A stretch of DNA of 64,000 bases from the NCBI GenBank assembly GCA_037953625.1, contig CM075651.1, forward strand, positions 124,524,501 to 124,588,500, given 5' to 3'. The notes below the pieces were generated by a model that made no database searches, was not told the DNA's origin, and worked only from the letters and a program-made list of their open reading frames with translations. Positions 31,846 through 43,344 of this stretch are shown piece by piece. Source of the stretch: Crotalaria pallida (taxonomy: Eukaryota; Streptophyta; Magnoliopsida; Fabales; Fabaceae). Each line of letters starts with the position of its first letter. Position 1 is the stretch's first letter. The position numbers and the translations under genes are program-made.

Positions 31846-33240
31846 GATCACGAACTGGTGAGGATCGGCGAGGTGAGCGTTCCGCTCGACATGACCACTC
31901 CCGTGCCGAGCTATCCAACAGGGATGTCCCTCAATTTACCAGGGGTCGTTTTGGAACACTTCAAGGTGGTGAACGTTCCAAAACGCAAGGTAGATCTTAC
32001 ATGACTACTTCGTCGGCCCGTAGGAGAGAGGAATCAATCATGGAGATCTTGAGGACTCAAACTTCTTTAATTGAAAAGCAGAATCAGGCTATCGCTGCTC
32101 TTCAGCAGCAAAGCATGGCAAGAATAGCCGAGCAAGGCCCTAACGTGGCTCTCGGAAACCCTAATAACCTTCCTCCGCCCCCACCCCTTAATCCGGGATT
32201 GGTTCCTGGGCGTGTTACTGGGTAACCCCATCCTGGACATCCTTTCATAGCTGAGATAATGGCGTTTCAAACCCCGCAGACTTATGTGGGTCATCAGAAT
32301 ATCCCTCGGTATAATGGGACGACTGATCCAATGGACCACATCGCGGCTTACGAATCCTCCATGATGTTTTATGGAGGAGGGGATTTCATGAAGTGCCGAG
32401 CATTCTCAATGACTCTGGGATCGGCACCTTTGAGATGGTTCAATTCCCTACCTGCCAACTCGATTCACTCGTGGGCCGAGCTGAGGACAGCATTTTTGAA
32501 TCGATATACAACCAGTATGTCACAACCCAAGTCGGACCATTCATTGGCTGGAGTCGCACAGAGACCTGACGAGTCTCTTCGCGACTACCTAGCTCGGTAT
32601 CAACAAGAAGCTAGTGGCATATCAGGCCTGCAATCGGGAGTATCTGTCCTCTTACTCACTCAAGGATTGCGGGATGGTGATTTCAAGGATTGTCTGATTG
32701 GAGAACCACCGAGGGATATGGCCGAAATCAGGGAAAGGTCTAGGAAATTTGTTAATTTGGAGGAATTCCATAGAATCAGCACCGCGGCTCGGGGTCTGGA
32801 ACAGCGCCCTCGTCAGAATGATTCCCGTCAAACTGATCGTTTTCGAGAAAACAGGGGGAGGAAGGACAAGAGAGAAAGAGGAGAAAAACTGCCTCCAAAA
32901 GGCAAGTATGATGAATATACCCAGCTCACAGTCCCGAGGAGTCAAATCCTTCGTGAGACTATGCATACCGAGATGCGTAACATCACTCGGCCTCCAGCTT
33001 TGAGAAAAACTGCTCAAAAGGATAGGACGAAGTACTGCGACCATCATGGCGGATGGGGACATACCACCGATCAATGTACCCAACTGAAAGATCTGATTGA
33101 GGAAATGGTCAGGGATGAGAAGCTTCAACAATACATCGGGGAAGCGATGCGGAAGCGTTCAAGAAGAAGAAGTCATTCACCACCCAAAACCGAAGAAAAA
33201 AGGATTAAAAGCCCTACACCACCTGCAGGGGGAGCCTTCG
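31846..33240 (+). pseudogene. A gag, main piece
   Basis: Continuation of A's gag after B. It has a coiled-coil-prone segment (ESIMEILRTQTSLIEKQNQA), a Pro-rich linker, then TAA at 32223-32225 where T1 has Glu, then the gag core (PMDHIAAYESSMMFYGGGDF, WFNSLPANSIHSWAELRTAF) and the nucleocapsid motif CDHHGGWGHTTDQC near 33038-33079. The frame runs up to the insertion of C; the target CTTCG (33236-33240) reappears as CTCCG (43345-43349). Apart from the stop the open frame is long (32259 to 33240), so decay is recent. Confidence 0.88.
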
Positions 33241-34365
33241 TGATGAGCATTTTATTTCCCATTATTCCTTGCATTATTTTACTCCTGTTATTGATACTTG
33301 TTGCCTATTTGACATTGTTTAGCTTGATTTAGTGATTTAGAGTTTATTGGACTAATATTCTGAATATTGTTTAATTTGGGATTATTTAGCCTAATTAATT
33401 CTATTTCTATTTTCAGGTCATATTTGGCACAAGGACTTTTTGGACATTTTGGGAATGAAGATTTAATTTTGGAAGAGAAGATATATGATGAAGTGAAGAT
33501 TGTAATCTATCTTTAGGATTAGTTGAGATTTAGTTATATCTTTTAAGATTTAGATTTTATCTATAAGATATTTTTAGATTTAATTTAGAGATAAGCTTTC
33601 CTTAGGATTTGGGCCCATGATTTAGGCCCGTTTTGTGATTTAAAAAAGCCAAATTCGTGTAAACCCTGGAGAGACCTTCCATTCACGTTTTTTTTACATT
33701 CTCTCTCATAGAGAAGGCTTAGTTTTGCTCTCCAAGCTTGTGGTGGCTGCTAGGGTTTCTCTCTTTTCCCTTTTTTTCTACACGTTTTTGACTTATTTCA
33801 TCATGGAAGGCTAAACTCTTAGGTTAAATCCCTTTGGTAATGTATCACATACTCTTGAGGTTTTGTTCTTAATGCTATTTCGTTTTTATTCACTGTTTTC
33901 ATGCTTATTGATATGTTATGGTTCGCTTAGTTCCATTCTATAGAGATAATCCATGTGTATGAATGCTTAATTTATGCAAACTCGTAAAAACTCCATGCTT
34001 TGGCTTTTAATGCTTAATTAGAGGTTTGGGTTTTGGGGTGAGAATTGAATTTTCGCTTAGTATTTAATTCTCACGAGTTGGACAGTGAAGAGGAAAGAAA
34101 TTGATCTTTTGTGACCGATGATAGAGTTGTGAACGCGAGCCAAAGGGGTTTATCCGCTTTTCCTTATCTGTTTCTTCGTTTTAATTTAATTCTGTTTTGA
34201 TTTCAATTATTCAATATTCAATATAAAAAAAACCCCCCTGTTTTCTATGCATACTATGTGTTCGACCTTTTGCTTGATAAGATATTCCTTGGGAGACGAC
34301 CTAGGAGTCACTTCCTAGTACTATACTTAAACTGTTTTTATTTGTATCCGGTACGGCCTCGATCA
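33241..34365 (+). repeat. C 5' LTR (1125 bp)
   Basis: TG...CA ends, followed four bases later by the PBS. Almost identical to 42221-43344; both contain the same run of A and C (near 34225) with different lengths. Confidence 0.94.
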
Positions 34366-34387
34366 AATTTGGCGCCGTTGTCGGGGA

Positions 34388-35089
34388 ATATCGGTTCTTG
34401 CCAAAGGTCATTAGTAGTTAGTTAGTGTCGTAGTTAGTATAGTTATTATAGTGTGTCGTGTCTGATTTAGGGTCTAGTAGTCAATTCTGATAACCGGTTG
34501 AAGTTGCACTGTTTGCTGTTTTGCTATTTTGTTGCAATTAGTGTATTTGATTGATTCTGTGGTTGCTAGTTCACATAGTTGTGGGTGGAATTTTTGCACG
34601 AAAATTTATATCCACACTACTTTTATCATATAAAAAGGTTTTGAGGCACCACGATCACTCAGATCATCACTGGTTGTGAGTTCCAGAAAAATTTTCCAAG
34701 TTTTAGCAGCACTTTCTTCAAATCGTCGCAACTTTTGACCCGTAACTCGGAATTTGACGAATTTTATATCAAATCGAAGGGAATTTTCTGAATAATCTGA
34801 TTTTTCTCACTTCGTCAAAAAACTCCTTCGTCTGGATCCTGAAAAAGCCGTTTTACTATTTCTTTTTTATTTTACAAGTTTTATTTTCTTAGTTTTTGGT
34901 CTCTGATTTAATTGTTTGACTTGGTTCCCTTTTGAATTTTGTCCTCAAACTTTTTGTGGTATGTTTTCATGATTTTAGGTTGCTGAAAAAAATAAAGAAA
35001 AAATTTTAAAAAATAAAAAATTTTGTTGCCTATCTTGGTCATGTATATTAGTGACAGTTTGCTATGCTTAATGGTGTTTTGTTCAGTAC
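34388..35089 (+). other. C untranslated leader
   Basis: About 700 bases between PBS and gag with no coding potential; T-rich, as is common for Athila-like leaders. Confidence 0.6.
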
Positions 35090-36206
35090 ATGACTAGGGG
35101 CAACCCAAGCTACTTGCATCCATATAACCCTGAAATTGATAGAACTTATCACAGACTAGTTAGACAAAATAGGAACCAGTCCATAGGTAGTGAGTCTATT
35201 GAGTCTTTACATAGTGAGTCTGCTTTTTTTTTCTTCTATTCCTATAAATTCTGATTCTTATTCTGATTATTCTGAAAATATGGCTCAACCTCCACCACGT
35301 GAGAGGACATTGAGGGAGCTGGCTGCACCTGATTTCACTATTGAAGATTTGTGCATCCAGTATCCCGATGACCCGAATGAGCTAAGGTCTGGACTAATTC
35401 ATTTGTTGCTCAAGTTTAATGGTCTTGCAGGTGAGGATCCTCATAAACATCTCAAGCAGTTCCATATTGTCTGTGCTACTATGAAACCACATGATGTGCA
35501 AGAGGATCATGTTTGTATTAAGGCATTCCCACACTCCCTAGAGGGGCTAGCCAAGGATTGGTTGTACGATCTGGCCCCTGGTTCTATCACAGTCTGGGAT
35601 GACCTGAAGAGGGCATTTTTGGAGAAATTCTTCCCTGCATGCAGAACAACAGCAATTCGAAAGGATATATCAGGCATCAGGCAACAAAGTGGAGAAAGTC
35701 TCTATGAGTATTGGGAGAGATTCAAGAGACTGTGTGCGAGCTGCCCCCACCATCAGATCTCAGAGCAGCTGCTTATTCAATATTTCTATGAAGGTCTCAA
35801 CCTCATGGAGAGAAACATGCTTGATGCTGCAAGTGGTGGTGCCCTAGGAGACATGACACCTTTAGAAGCCAGAGTCAAGATTGAGAAGATGGCTTCCAAT
35901 TGTCAACAATTCCATGCAAGGGGCAACATCGATGCAATCATAGTGAGAGGAGTGAATGATGTTGGCACAAGTTCTGGTAAGGTTGAGAAGCTTGAACAGA
36001 AGATAGATTCACTTACAACTTTGGTCACTCAATTGGCCATCAACCAGAAGAAGTTGTCTCTGCCTGCTAGATTATGTGGCATATGCACATCCGCTGAGCA
36101 CCCCACAGATGCATGCCCTTCTGTGCAGCAGCAGCCCATGACTGGTGCTGACCAACCTGAGGCATATGCCGCCAACATCTTCAACAGTAGAAACCAGCAG
36201 CCATAG
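35090..36206 (+). pseudogene. C gag, with frameshift and amber stop
   Basis: The likely native start is ATG 35090 (MTRGNPSYLHPYNPEIDRTY), which resembles Athila-type gag N-termini. This frame meets a run of nine T (35224-35232) and then a stop at 35252. One fewer T would join it to the downstream frame (SSIPINSDSYSDYSENMAQP) that carries the gag core: WLYDLAPGSITVWDDLKRAF, QQSGESLYEYWERFKRLC, QLLIQYFYEGL, with a Cys-rich segment LCGICTSAEHPTDAC. TAG at 36204-36206 ends it, but the same frame continues with the conserved NRYNPGWRNHPNMRW and into pol, so the stop lies inside gag. Confidence 0.85.
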
Positions 36207-39200
36207 AACTTTGATCTCTCTACCAATAGATACAACCCTGGTTGGAGGAACCATCCCAACATGAGATGGTCTGATCAGCAGCAACCTTCACAGGTTCAAT
36301 TTCAGAACAATTCTAGACCATCATATGTACCTCCTCCAGTCCAGCAACAGAGACAACAACAGGCTAATTCTGCACCACCAGCTCCTAGTACTGAGCAGCA
36401 GCCTTCATTGGAAGAGCTGATGAAACAGATGACCATGCAAAATCTCCAATTCCAACAGGAAACTAGAGCATCCATTCAAAGACAAGAGGCCTCCATTCAA
36501 TCTTTGACCAATCAGATGGGACAGATGGCAACAGCAATCAACACTATGCAATCTCAGAATTCTAACAAGTTACCATCCCAAACAGTGATCAATCCAAACC
36601 AGAATGTGAATGACATTAGTCTAAGGTCAGGGAAGCAGATTGTCACACCCACACCAGAATCTGACCTCAACAAAGATGATCTAGTTTCAACCAACAAGAA
36701 GAGCCAAATGGTCGAGGAGAGTGAGCACACAAGTACCAGAAAATCCCATCCAGCTCAGCCTTCCACAAGCACAACACCTGCTGCTGCCCAACAACCACCC
36801 CCCATTCCTCTTCCTTTCCCACCAAGGGGGGTGACTCAAAGCAAGAAAATGGAAGAGATTGACAAAGAGATACTTGACACATTCAGGAAGGTGGAAGTCA
36901 ACATACCCCTTCTTGATGCAATCAAGCAGATTCCAAGGTATGCAAAGTTCTTGAAGGATCTATGCACACACAAACGGAAGCTCAAGGGCAATGAGAGGAT
37001 CAACATGGGAAGAAATGTCTCTGCTCTTATAGGTAAACCCGTCCCTCATATTCCTGAAAAGTGTAAGGATCCTGGAACTTTCTCTGTGCCTTGTATCATA
37101 GGTAATACTAAATTTGAGAATGCTTTGCTAGATTTAGGAGCATCTATTAATGTTATGCCTATGTCTGTTTTCAAATCTCTTTCACTTGGACCCCTTCAAC
37201 CTACGGGTGTGGTTATTCACTTGGCAAATAGATCTACTGCCTACCCCGCAGGTTTGATAGAGGATGTCCTGGTTCGGGTTGAAGAGCTTATCTTTCCTGC
37301 TGATTTTTATATTCTTGATATGGAAGAGGACACCTCTCGTAGTGCTGTCCCTATCATATTAGGGAGACCATTTTTGAAAACAGCCCGAACCAAGATAGAT
37401 GTGCATGTAGGTACACTTTCCATGGAATTTGATGACAGTGTGGTTCGATTCAATATTTTTGATGCTATGAAACATTTTTCTGATGACCACTCTGTTTTTC
37501 ATGTTGTCTTGATTGATGATCTGATTGATGAACATGTTCTAGACTTTTTGCATGATTACGATTTGCCATCTTTCACTAGCTCATTTACTTGTTCTGCATG
37601 TTCTGATTCCGAAATGTGCACTGCATGCATTGAAATTGACCAGTTTTTAAATTCTGCTACTGCATTTGTTGATTCATATGATATAGATTCAGATCATGCT
37701 AACCCCATTTCTGTTTTGCATGAGTCTAATTCACTTGTTCAGGTGCAGGCGGCAGAATCCAATTCTGCTGCTCCTTTAGTTCCATCTGTGATGCAGGCAC
37801 CTTTATTGGACCTGAAGCCCCTTCCTCCTCATCTCAAATATGCTTACTTGGAGGCTGAGCAGAAACTTCCAGTGATCATCTCTACCTCCCTTTCTGTTGA
37901 TCAAGAGAAGCAGCTGCTGGATGTGATTAGAGCAAACAAAAGGGCAATAGGATGGACTTTGGCAGACATACCTGGTATTAGCCCCTCCATGTACATGCAT
38001 CGGATTTTATTGGAGGATGGGGCTAAACCAGTGAGACAACCCCAGAGACGGTTGAACCCCCAGATTCTTGATGTGGTGAAGAAAGAGGTCACCAAGCTGT
38101 TGCAAGCTGGCATTATCTACCCCGTTTCAGACAACACTTGGGTAAGCCCGGTTCAAGTAGTTCCCAAGAAGTCTGGGGTGACAGTTGTCAAAAATGAGAA
38201 GGATGAGCTGATTCCCACTAGAGTGCAGAACAGTTGGAGAGTCTGCATTGATTATAGGAAGCTCAACCAGGCGACCCGCAAGGTTCACTTTCCTCTTCCC
38301 TTCATTGATCAGATGTTGGAGCGCCTGGTAGGTAAATCTCACTATTGCTTCTTAGATGGTTTCTCTGGTTATTTCCAAATCTGTATTGCACCAGAGGACC
38401 AACATAAGACTACATTTACCTGTCCTTTTGGTACATTTGCTTATAGGAAGATGCCTTTTGGCCTATGCAATGCTCCTGGCACTTTTCAAAGATGTATGAT
38501 GAGTATTTTTAATGACTTACTTGAGCATTGCATAGAGGTCTTCATGGATGATTTTAGTGTATATGGTTCCTCTTTTGATGCATGTCTTGATAGTTTGTCT
38601 AAGGTGCTTAATAGGTGCATTGAGACTAACCTTGTCTTGAATTTTGAAAAATGTCATTTTATGGTAGAACAAGGCATAGTCTTAGGGCACATTATTTCGC
38701 ATAAGGGCATAGAGGTTGACCCTGCTAAGCTGCATGTAATATCACATTTGCCTTACCCCTCTTGCGTGCGAGAGGTGCGTTCTTTTCTTGGCCATGCAGG
38801 TTTCTATCGCAGGTTTATTCAAAACTTTAGCAAGATAGCCCTTCCACTATCCAACTTGCTTCAAAAGGATACCACATTTGAGTTTGGAGACCAATGCAAG
38901 AAGGCATTTGATGAGCTAAAGAGAGCACTCACCACCACTCCCATCATCCAACCACCTGACTGGACTCTCCCATTTGAGCTCATGATCGATGCCTCGAATT
39001 ATGCTTTGGGAGCAGTTCTCTCCCAAAGGGTTGGTAAGATGTCTCATGTGATTTATTATGCATCTAGGACTTTAGATTCAGCACAAGTTAATTACACCAC
39101 AACTGAAAAAGAGCTGTTAGCCATTGTCTTTGCACTTGATAAGTTTAGATCATATCTATTAGGTTCTAAGGTTGTGGTGTATACTGATCATGCTGCTCTG

Positions 39201-40733
39201 AAGTATCTTTTGAAAAAGACAGATTCCAAACCTAGGTTGATTAGATGGATGTTGCTCCTCCAGGAGTTTGATCTTGAGATTCAGGATCGGAGTGGTGCAC
39301 ATAACCTTGTCGCAGACCACTTGAGCAGAATAGAGAGAGAGGAGGATGCATTTCCTATCCGGGATGACTTCCCGGATGAGCAGCTTTTAGTTTTGCATGT
39401 TTCACATCCCCCTCCCCTTATTCCTTGGTTTGCTGATATTGTAAATTATATAGTTGCATCTGTTTTTCCACCCTTGGCATCCAAAGCTCAAAGAGACAAA
39501 TTGAAGAGCGATGCCAAGTATTATGTATGGGATGACCCCTATTTGTGGCGTTTTTGCAGTGATCAGGTCATTCGCAGGTGCATTCCAGACCAGGAGATCC
39601 AATCGGTTCTCAAATTTTGCCATGCTTCACCAGTTGGAGGCCACCTTGGCACTCAAAGGACAGCACGAAAGGTGCTGGATTCTGGATTTTATTGGCCTAC
39701 CATCTTCAAGGATGCAAGCAAAATCTGCAGCTCATGTGAGCAATGTCAAAGGGCAGGAGGCACCCTATCTTGGAGGCAACAGATGTCGCAACAACCTATG
39801 TTGTTCTGTGAGGTGTTTGATGTCTGGGGTATAGATTTCATGGGCCCCTTTCCTGTTTCTTTTGGTTTTTATTATATCTTACTTGCTGTGGATTATGTAT
39901 CCAAATGGGTGGAAGCTAAGGCCACCAGGACTAATGATGCTCAGGTTGTTGTAGATTTTGTCAGGTCTAATATCCTTTGCAGGTTTGGCATACCTAGAGC
40001 CATAGTCAGTGATCAAGGCACACACTTCTGCAATAGATCCATGCAAGCTTTGCTCAAGAAGTATGGGGTTGTGCACAAAGTTTCTACACCATATCACCCC
40101 CAAACCAATGGGCAAGCTGAGATTTCAAACAGAGAGATCAAGCGGATTTTGGAGAAGATGGTGAAGCCTAATAGAAAGGATTGGAGCACACGATTGGAGG
40201 ATGCTCTATGGGCCCATCGGACTGCTTACAAGGCACCCATAGGGATGTCACCTTATCGGGTTGTTTTTGGTAATGCATGCCACCTGCCTGTGGAGATAGA
40301 GCACCGTGCATATTGGGCTGTGAAGCAATGTAACTTAGCTCTTGATCAAGCGGGTGAGGAGAGGAAGCTGCAGTTGAGTGAGCTAGATGAGATCCGTTTG
40401 GAGGCCTATGAGAATTCCAAGTTCTACAAAGAGAAGACCAAGAAGCTCCATGATAGCTCAATTTGCAGAAAGGAGTTCTTGGTTGGTCAAAAAGTGTTGC
40501 TCTACAACTCTAGGCTTGGACTCATCAGTGGAAAGCTCCGCTCTAAATGGATTGGACTGTTTGTAGTCACCCAGGTGTTTCCTTATGGCACTGTGGAGAT
40601 CAAGAGTGAGTCCACAGACAAGAGCTTCAAAGTCAATGGCCACCGACTCAAGCCTTTCCTCACTACCCCTTCTTTGGATGATGCACCTGTGGAGGAAGCC
40701 TCATTGGTCGACCCCATTTTTGACCCACCATGA
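36207..40733 (+). CDS. C pol polyprotein (protease, RT, RNase H, integrase)
   Basis: Open from 36207, with the first ATG at 36261 (1,490 residues). Counting from that ATG: gag C-terminal Gln-rich and Pro-rich region to about 200; protease LLDLGASINVMP near 289; RT from about 580 with WRVCIDYRKLNQ, LDGFSGYFQI, KMPFGLCNAPGTFQ and catalytic FMDDF near 760; RNase H (MIDASNYALGAVLSQ near 907); integrase zinc finger (HASPVGGHLG near 1119 and CSSCEQCQ). The integrase core has D in DVWGIDFMGPF (about 1189), D in VSDQGTHF (about 1247) and E in NGQAEISNR (about 1285). All catalytic residues are present. In the native element it is presumably translated as a gag-pol fusion, now blocked by TAG 36204. Confidence 0.93.
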   Translation, partial: NFDLSTNRYNPGWRNHPNMRWSDQQQPSQVQFQNNSRPSYVPPPVQQQRQQQANSAPPAPSTEQQPSLEELMKQMTMQNLQFQQETRASIQRQEASIQSLTNQMGQMATAINTMQSQNSNKLPSQTVINPNQNVNDISLRSGKQIVTPTPESDLNKDDLVSTNKKSQMVEESEHTSTRKSHPAQPSTSTTPAAAQQPPPIPLPFPPRGVTQSKKMEEIDKEILDTFRKVEVNIPLLDAIKQIPRYAKFLKDLCTHKRKLKGNERINMGRNVSALIGKPVPHIPEKCKDPGTFSVPCIIGNTKFENALLDLGASINVMPMSVFKSLSLGPLQPTGVVIHLANRSTAYPAGLIEDVLVRVEELIFPADFYILDMEEDTSRSAVPIILGRPFLKTARTKIDVHVGTLSMEFDDSVVRFNIFDAMKHFSDDHSVFHVVLIDDLIDEHVLDFLHDYDLPSFTSSFTCSACSDSEMCTACIEIDQFLNSATAFVDSYDIDSDHANPISVLHESNSLVQVQAAESNSAAPLVPSVMQAPLLDLKPLPPHLKYAYLEAEQKLPVIISTSLSVDQEKQLLDVIRANKRAIGWTLADIPGISPSMYMHRILLEDGAKPVRQPQRRLNPQILDVVKKEVTKLLQAGIIYPVSDNTWVSPVQVVPKKSGVTVVKNEKDELIPTRVQNSWRVCIDYRKLNQATRKVHFPLPFIDQMLERLVGKSHYCFLDGFSGYFQICIAPEDQHKTTFTCPFGTFAYRKMPFGLCNAPGTFQRCMMSIFNDLLEHCIEVFMDDFSVYGSSFDACLDSLSKVLNRCIETNLVLNFEKCHFMVEQGIVLGHIISHKGIEVDPAKLHVISHLPYPSCVREVRSFLGHAGFYRRFIQNFSKIALPLSNLLQKDTTFEFGDQCKKAFDELKRALTTTPIIQPPDWTLPFELMIDASNYALGAVLSQRVGKMSHVIYYASRTLDSAQVNYTTTEKELLAIVFALDKFRSYLLGSKVVVYTDHAALKYLLKKTDSKPRLIRWMLLLQEFDLEIQDRSGAHNLVADHLSRIEREEDAFPIRDDFPDEQLLVLHVSHPPPLIPWFADIVNYIVASVFPPLASKAQRDKLKSDAKYYVWDDPYLWRFCSDQVIRRCIPDQEIQSVLKFCHASPVGGHLGTQRTARKVLDSGFYWPTIFKDASKICSSCEQCQRAGGTLSWRQQMSQQPMLFCEVFDVWGIDFMGPFPVSFGFYYILLAVDYVSKWVEAKATRTNDAQVVVDFVRSNILCRFGIPRAIVSDQGTHFCNRSMQALLKKYGVVHKVSTPYHPQTNGQAEISNREIKRILEKMVKPNRKDWSTRLEDALWAHRTAYKAPIGMSPYRVVFGNACHLPVEIEHRAYWAVKQCNLALDQAGEERKLQLSELDEIRLEAYENSKFYKEKTKKLHDSSICRKEFLVGQKVLLYNSRLGLISGKLRSKWIGLFVVTQVFPYGTVEIKSESTDKSFKVNGHRLKPFLTTPSLDDAPVEEASLVDPIFDPP

Positions 40734-42220
40734 TTTAGGGAGTCTTCTTTTCTCCTTCTTTACTACTTTTATTCCACTTGTCTATATCTGTCTGATTCTG
40801 CTATTTGTTTTACATTGAGGACAATGTGTGATTTAAGTGTGGGGGGAGAGTAGTTTAGGTTGCATATTTTTGCTTTGATTTTTTAGGTTTTGCTAAGTTT
40901 TGGGCATTTTCTTGCATGTTTTTGCTTCATTTTAGTAGAGTCTTGGTATCTTGTGTCTGAATTCATGCATTTCTGTGTGTAAAGTTGCTTTTGATAATTA
41001 AGAGGTGGTAACACTGTGATAGAATTGTCCCTTTTGTGAGGATTTGAGCCTTAATTGTGGGTGGATTGCTATATATGCCACCTAATTTTTCTTTCATGTG
41101 TGATTGCACTCTGGATTACTTGCACTCTAGAACTTGACTTGACTCTTGTTGATACTTGATATTCCCATGCACATTTTGGAATGATTTAGGCATTGTTTTT
41201 TTTTCTTGAATAAGCCACTATCCATATGAGCCTACCTTGAATGAATTTATCCTTTGATAGCCCCTTTGAGCCTTTATATCCCTTTTCTTTGTTCTTTAGC
41301 TCATTACAAGCCTATGACTGAAAAACCATGATTGTCCTAACCTTAGGGAATGTTGGAGCTTTGGAATTGTTTTGGGAATGGGTATTAAGTAAGCGAGGGT
41401 GCTTTGTTCTTCATCTCTTGTGAGTTCTGGGTTTTGCCTCTATGGTCGGTGATGTAATTATGGCTTTATCTCATTATGCCATTTTTATTGTTTCTTCTTT
41501 TCTTTCGTTCATGAAGTTCTGCAATGTAATGCAATTCAAAAAAAAAAAAAGAAGAAGAAGAAGAAGAAAAAGAAAAAAAAATGGAATAAAAGGTTGATTG
41601 AGGCATAGAGGATTGGAATTAGAGGTTGTTGTTATGTTTATCATTTCATTTTGGGGTGGATTGTGCTTATTTTTTTTACTTGTTCCCCATTGCTCCTCTA
41701 TTCCCTGGGTTTTAGCTACATTTCCCATATTTTTATCCTACCCTGTCCTTGGCCCCATTACAACCCTGAAAAGACCTTTTGATCTTAATGTGCATGTGTA
41801 TTGATTGTTGATGTTAGAGGCTTGTCAAGCTTATGGTTGTGTTTGTTTTTCATGATGTGCCTTGAGTGTAAACACTGATTAACCTTAAACACTTGAGTGT
41901 AAACACTATTGAGTGATCCTTGTGAGTTTCTATCATCTTTGTGACTACCCTCTTGATGTCATTGGTTTTCTTTGCATATTTGAAATAATTGGATGATGTT
42001 CATGGATGCCTTGATTCTTTGGTCCTTATTTTCTTCATGTGCTCGATTTTGCCCATTTCTTTGCATTTCCTAGAATTCATTGTGAAGTATGTAATCTCTT
42101 AGGTTAGCATTCATTAGTTTTAGTAATCTTGTTACATGATTCACTTTGGTGCATATTGATCTTCTCAGTCCTAATTCTTAGTTTTGCCCAGGAGTGCAAA
42201 AGGATAAGTGTGGGGGTATT
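40734..42220 (+). other. C 3' non-coding region with two purine tracts
   Basis: No envelope-like ORF, although some Athila elements carry one here. TTGAGGACAATGTGTG then AAGTGTGGGGGGAGAG (40816-40850) shortly after pol is an internal PPT-like module. The terminal PPT AAGTGTGGGGGTATT (42206-42220) adjoins the 3' LTR. An A-run followed by (GAA)n lies at 41538-41580. Confidence 0.7.
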
Positions 42221-43344
42221 TGATGAGCATTTTATTTCCCATTATTCCTTGCATTATTTTACTCCTATTATTGATACTTGTTGCCTATTTGACATTGTTT
42301 AGCTTGATTTAGTGATTTAGAGTTTATTGGACTATTATTCTGAATATTGTTTAATTTGGGATTATTTAGCCTAATTAATTCTATTTCTATTTTCAGGTCA
42401 TATTTGGCACAAGGGCTTTTTGGACATTTTGGGAATGAAGATTTAATTTTGGAAGAGAAGATATATGATGAAGTGAAGATTGTAATCTATCTTTAGGATT
42501 AGTTGAGATTTAGTTATATCTTTTAAGATTTAGATTTTATCTATAAGATATTTTTAGATTTAATTTAGAGATAAGCTTTCCTTAGGATTTGGGCCCATGA
42601 TTTAGGCCCGTTTTGTGATTTAAAAAAGCCAAATTCGTGTAAACCCTGGAGAGACCTTCCATTCACGTTTTTTTTACATTCTCTCTCATAGAGAAGGCTT
42701 AGTTTTGCTCTCCAAGCTTGTGGTGGCTGCTAGGGTTTCTCTCTCTTCCCTTTTTTTCTACACGTTTTTGACTTATTTCATCATGGAAGGCTAAACTCTT
42801 AGGTTAAATCCCTTTGGTAATGTATCACATACTCTTGAGGTTTTGTTCTTAATGCTATTTCGTTTTTATTCACTGTTTTCATGCTTATTGATATGTTATG
42901 GTTCGCTTAGTTCCATTCTATAGAGATAATCCATGTGTATGAATGCTTAATTTATGCAAACTCGTAAAAACTCCATGCTTTGGCTTTTAATGCTTAATTA
43001 GAGGTTTGGGTTTTGGGGTGAGAATTGAATTTTCGCTTAGTATTTAATTCTCACGAGTTGGACAGTGAAGAGGAAAGAAATTGATCTTTTGTGATCGATG
43101 ATAGAGTTGTGAACGCGAGCCAAAGGGGTTTATCCGCTTTTCCGTATCTGTTTCTTCGTTTTAATTTAATTCTGTTTTGATTTCAATTATTCAATATTCA
43201 ATATAAAAAAAAACCCCTGTTTTCTATGCATACTATGTGTTCGACCTTTTGCTTGATAAGATATTCCTTGGGAGACGACCTAGGAGTCACTTCCTAGTAC
43301 TATACTTAAACTGTTTTTATTTGTATCGGGTACGGCCTCGATCA
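42221..43344 (+). repeat. C 3' LTR (1124 bp)
   Basis: Same sequence as 33241-34365 with about nine differences by eye. Followed directly by A's coding sequence and the CTCCG version of the target site. Confidence 0.94.

Larger units (their letters stand above)
33241..43344 (+). mobile_element. C: Athila-like Ty3/gypsy retrotransposon
   Basis: LTRs 33241-34365 and 42221-43344 (TGATGAGCATTTTATTTCCC...CGGCCTCGATCA) enclose a PBS complementary to tRNA-Asp (TGGCGCCGTTGTCGGGGA, 34370-34387, one mismatch to the plant tRNA as I recall it). Gag, a long pol ORF and a 1.5-kb non-coding 3' region with a PPT follow. There is no second RNase H and no envelope-like ORF. Catalytic motif MDDF and protease DLGAS fit Athila-type elements. 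About nine LTR differences are visible. The flanking 5-mers CTTCG and CTCCG differ by one base. Confidence 0.92.

Noticed and set aside
41474..41804. Short overlapping frames near the A-run and (GAA)n
   Set aside because: Simple-sequence artefacts in C's 3' non-coding region.
40734..42220. Envelope-like ORF in element C
   Set aside because: No open frame of adequate length or with a membrane segment is present between pol and the PPT.
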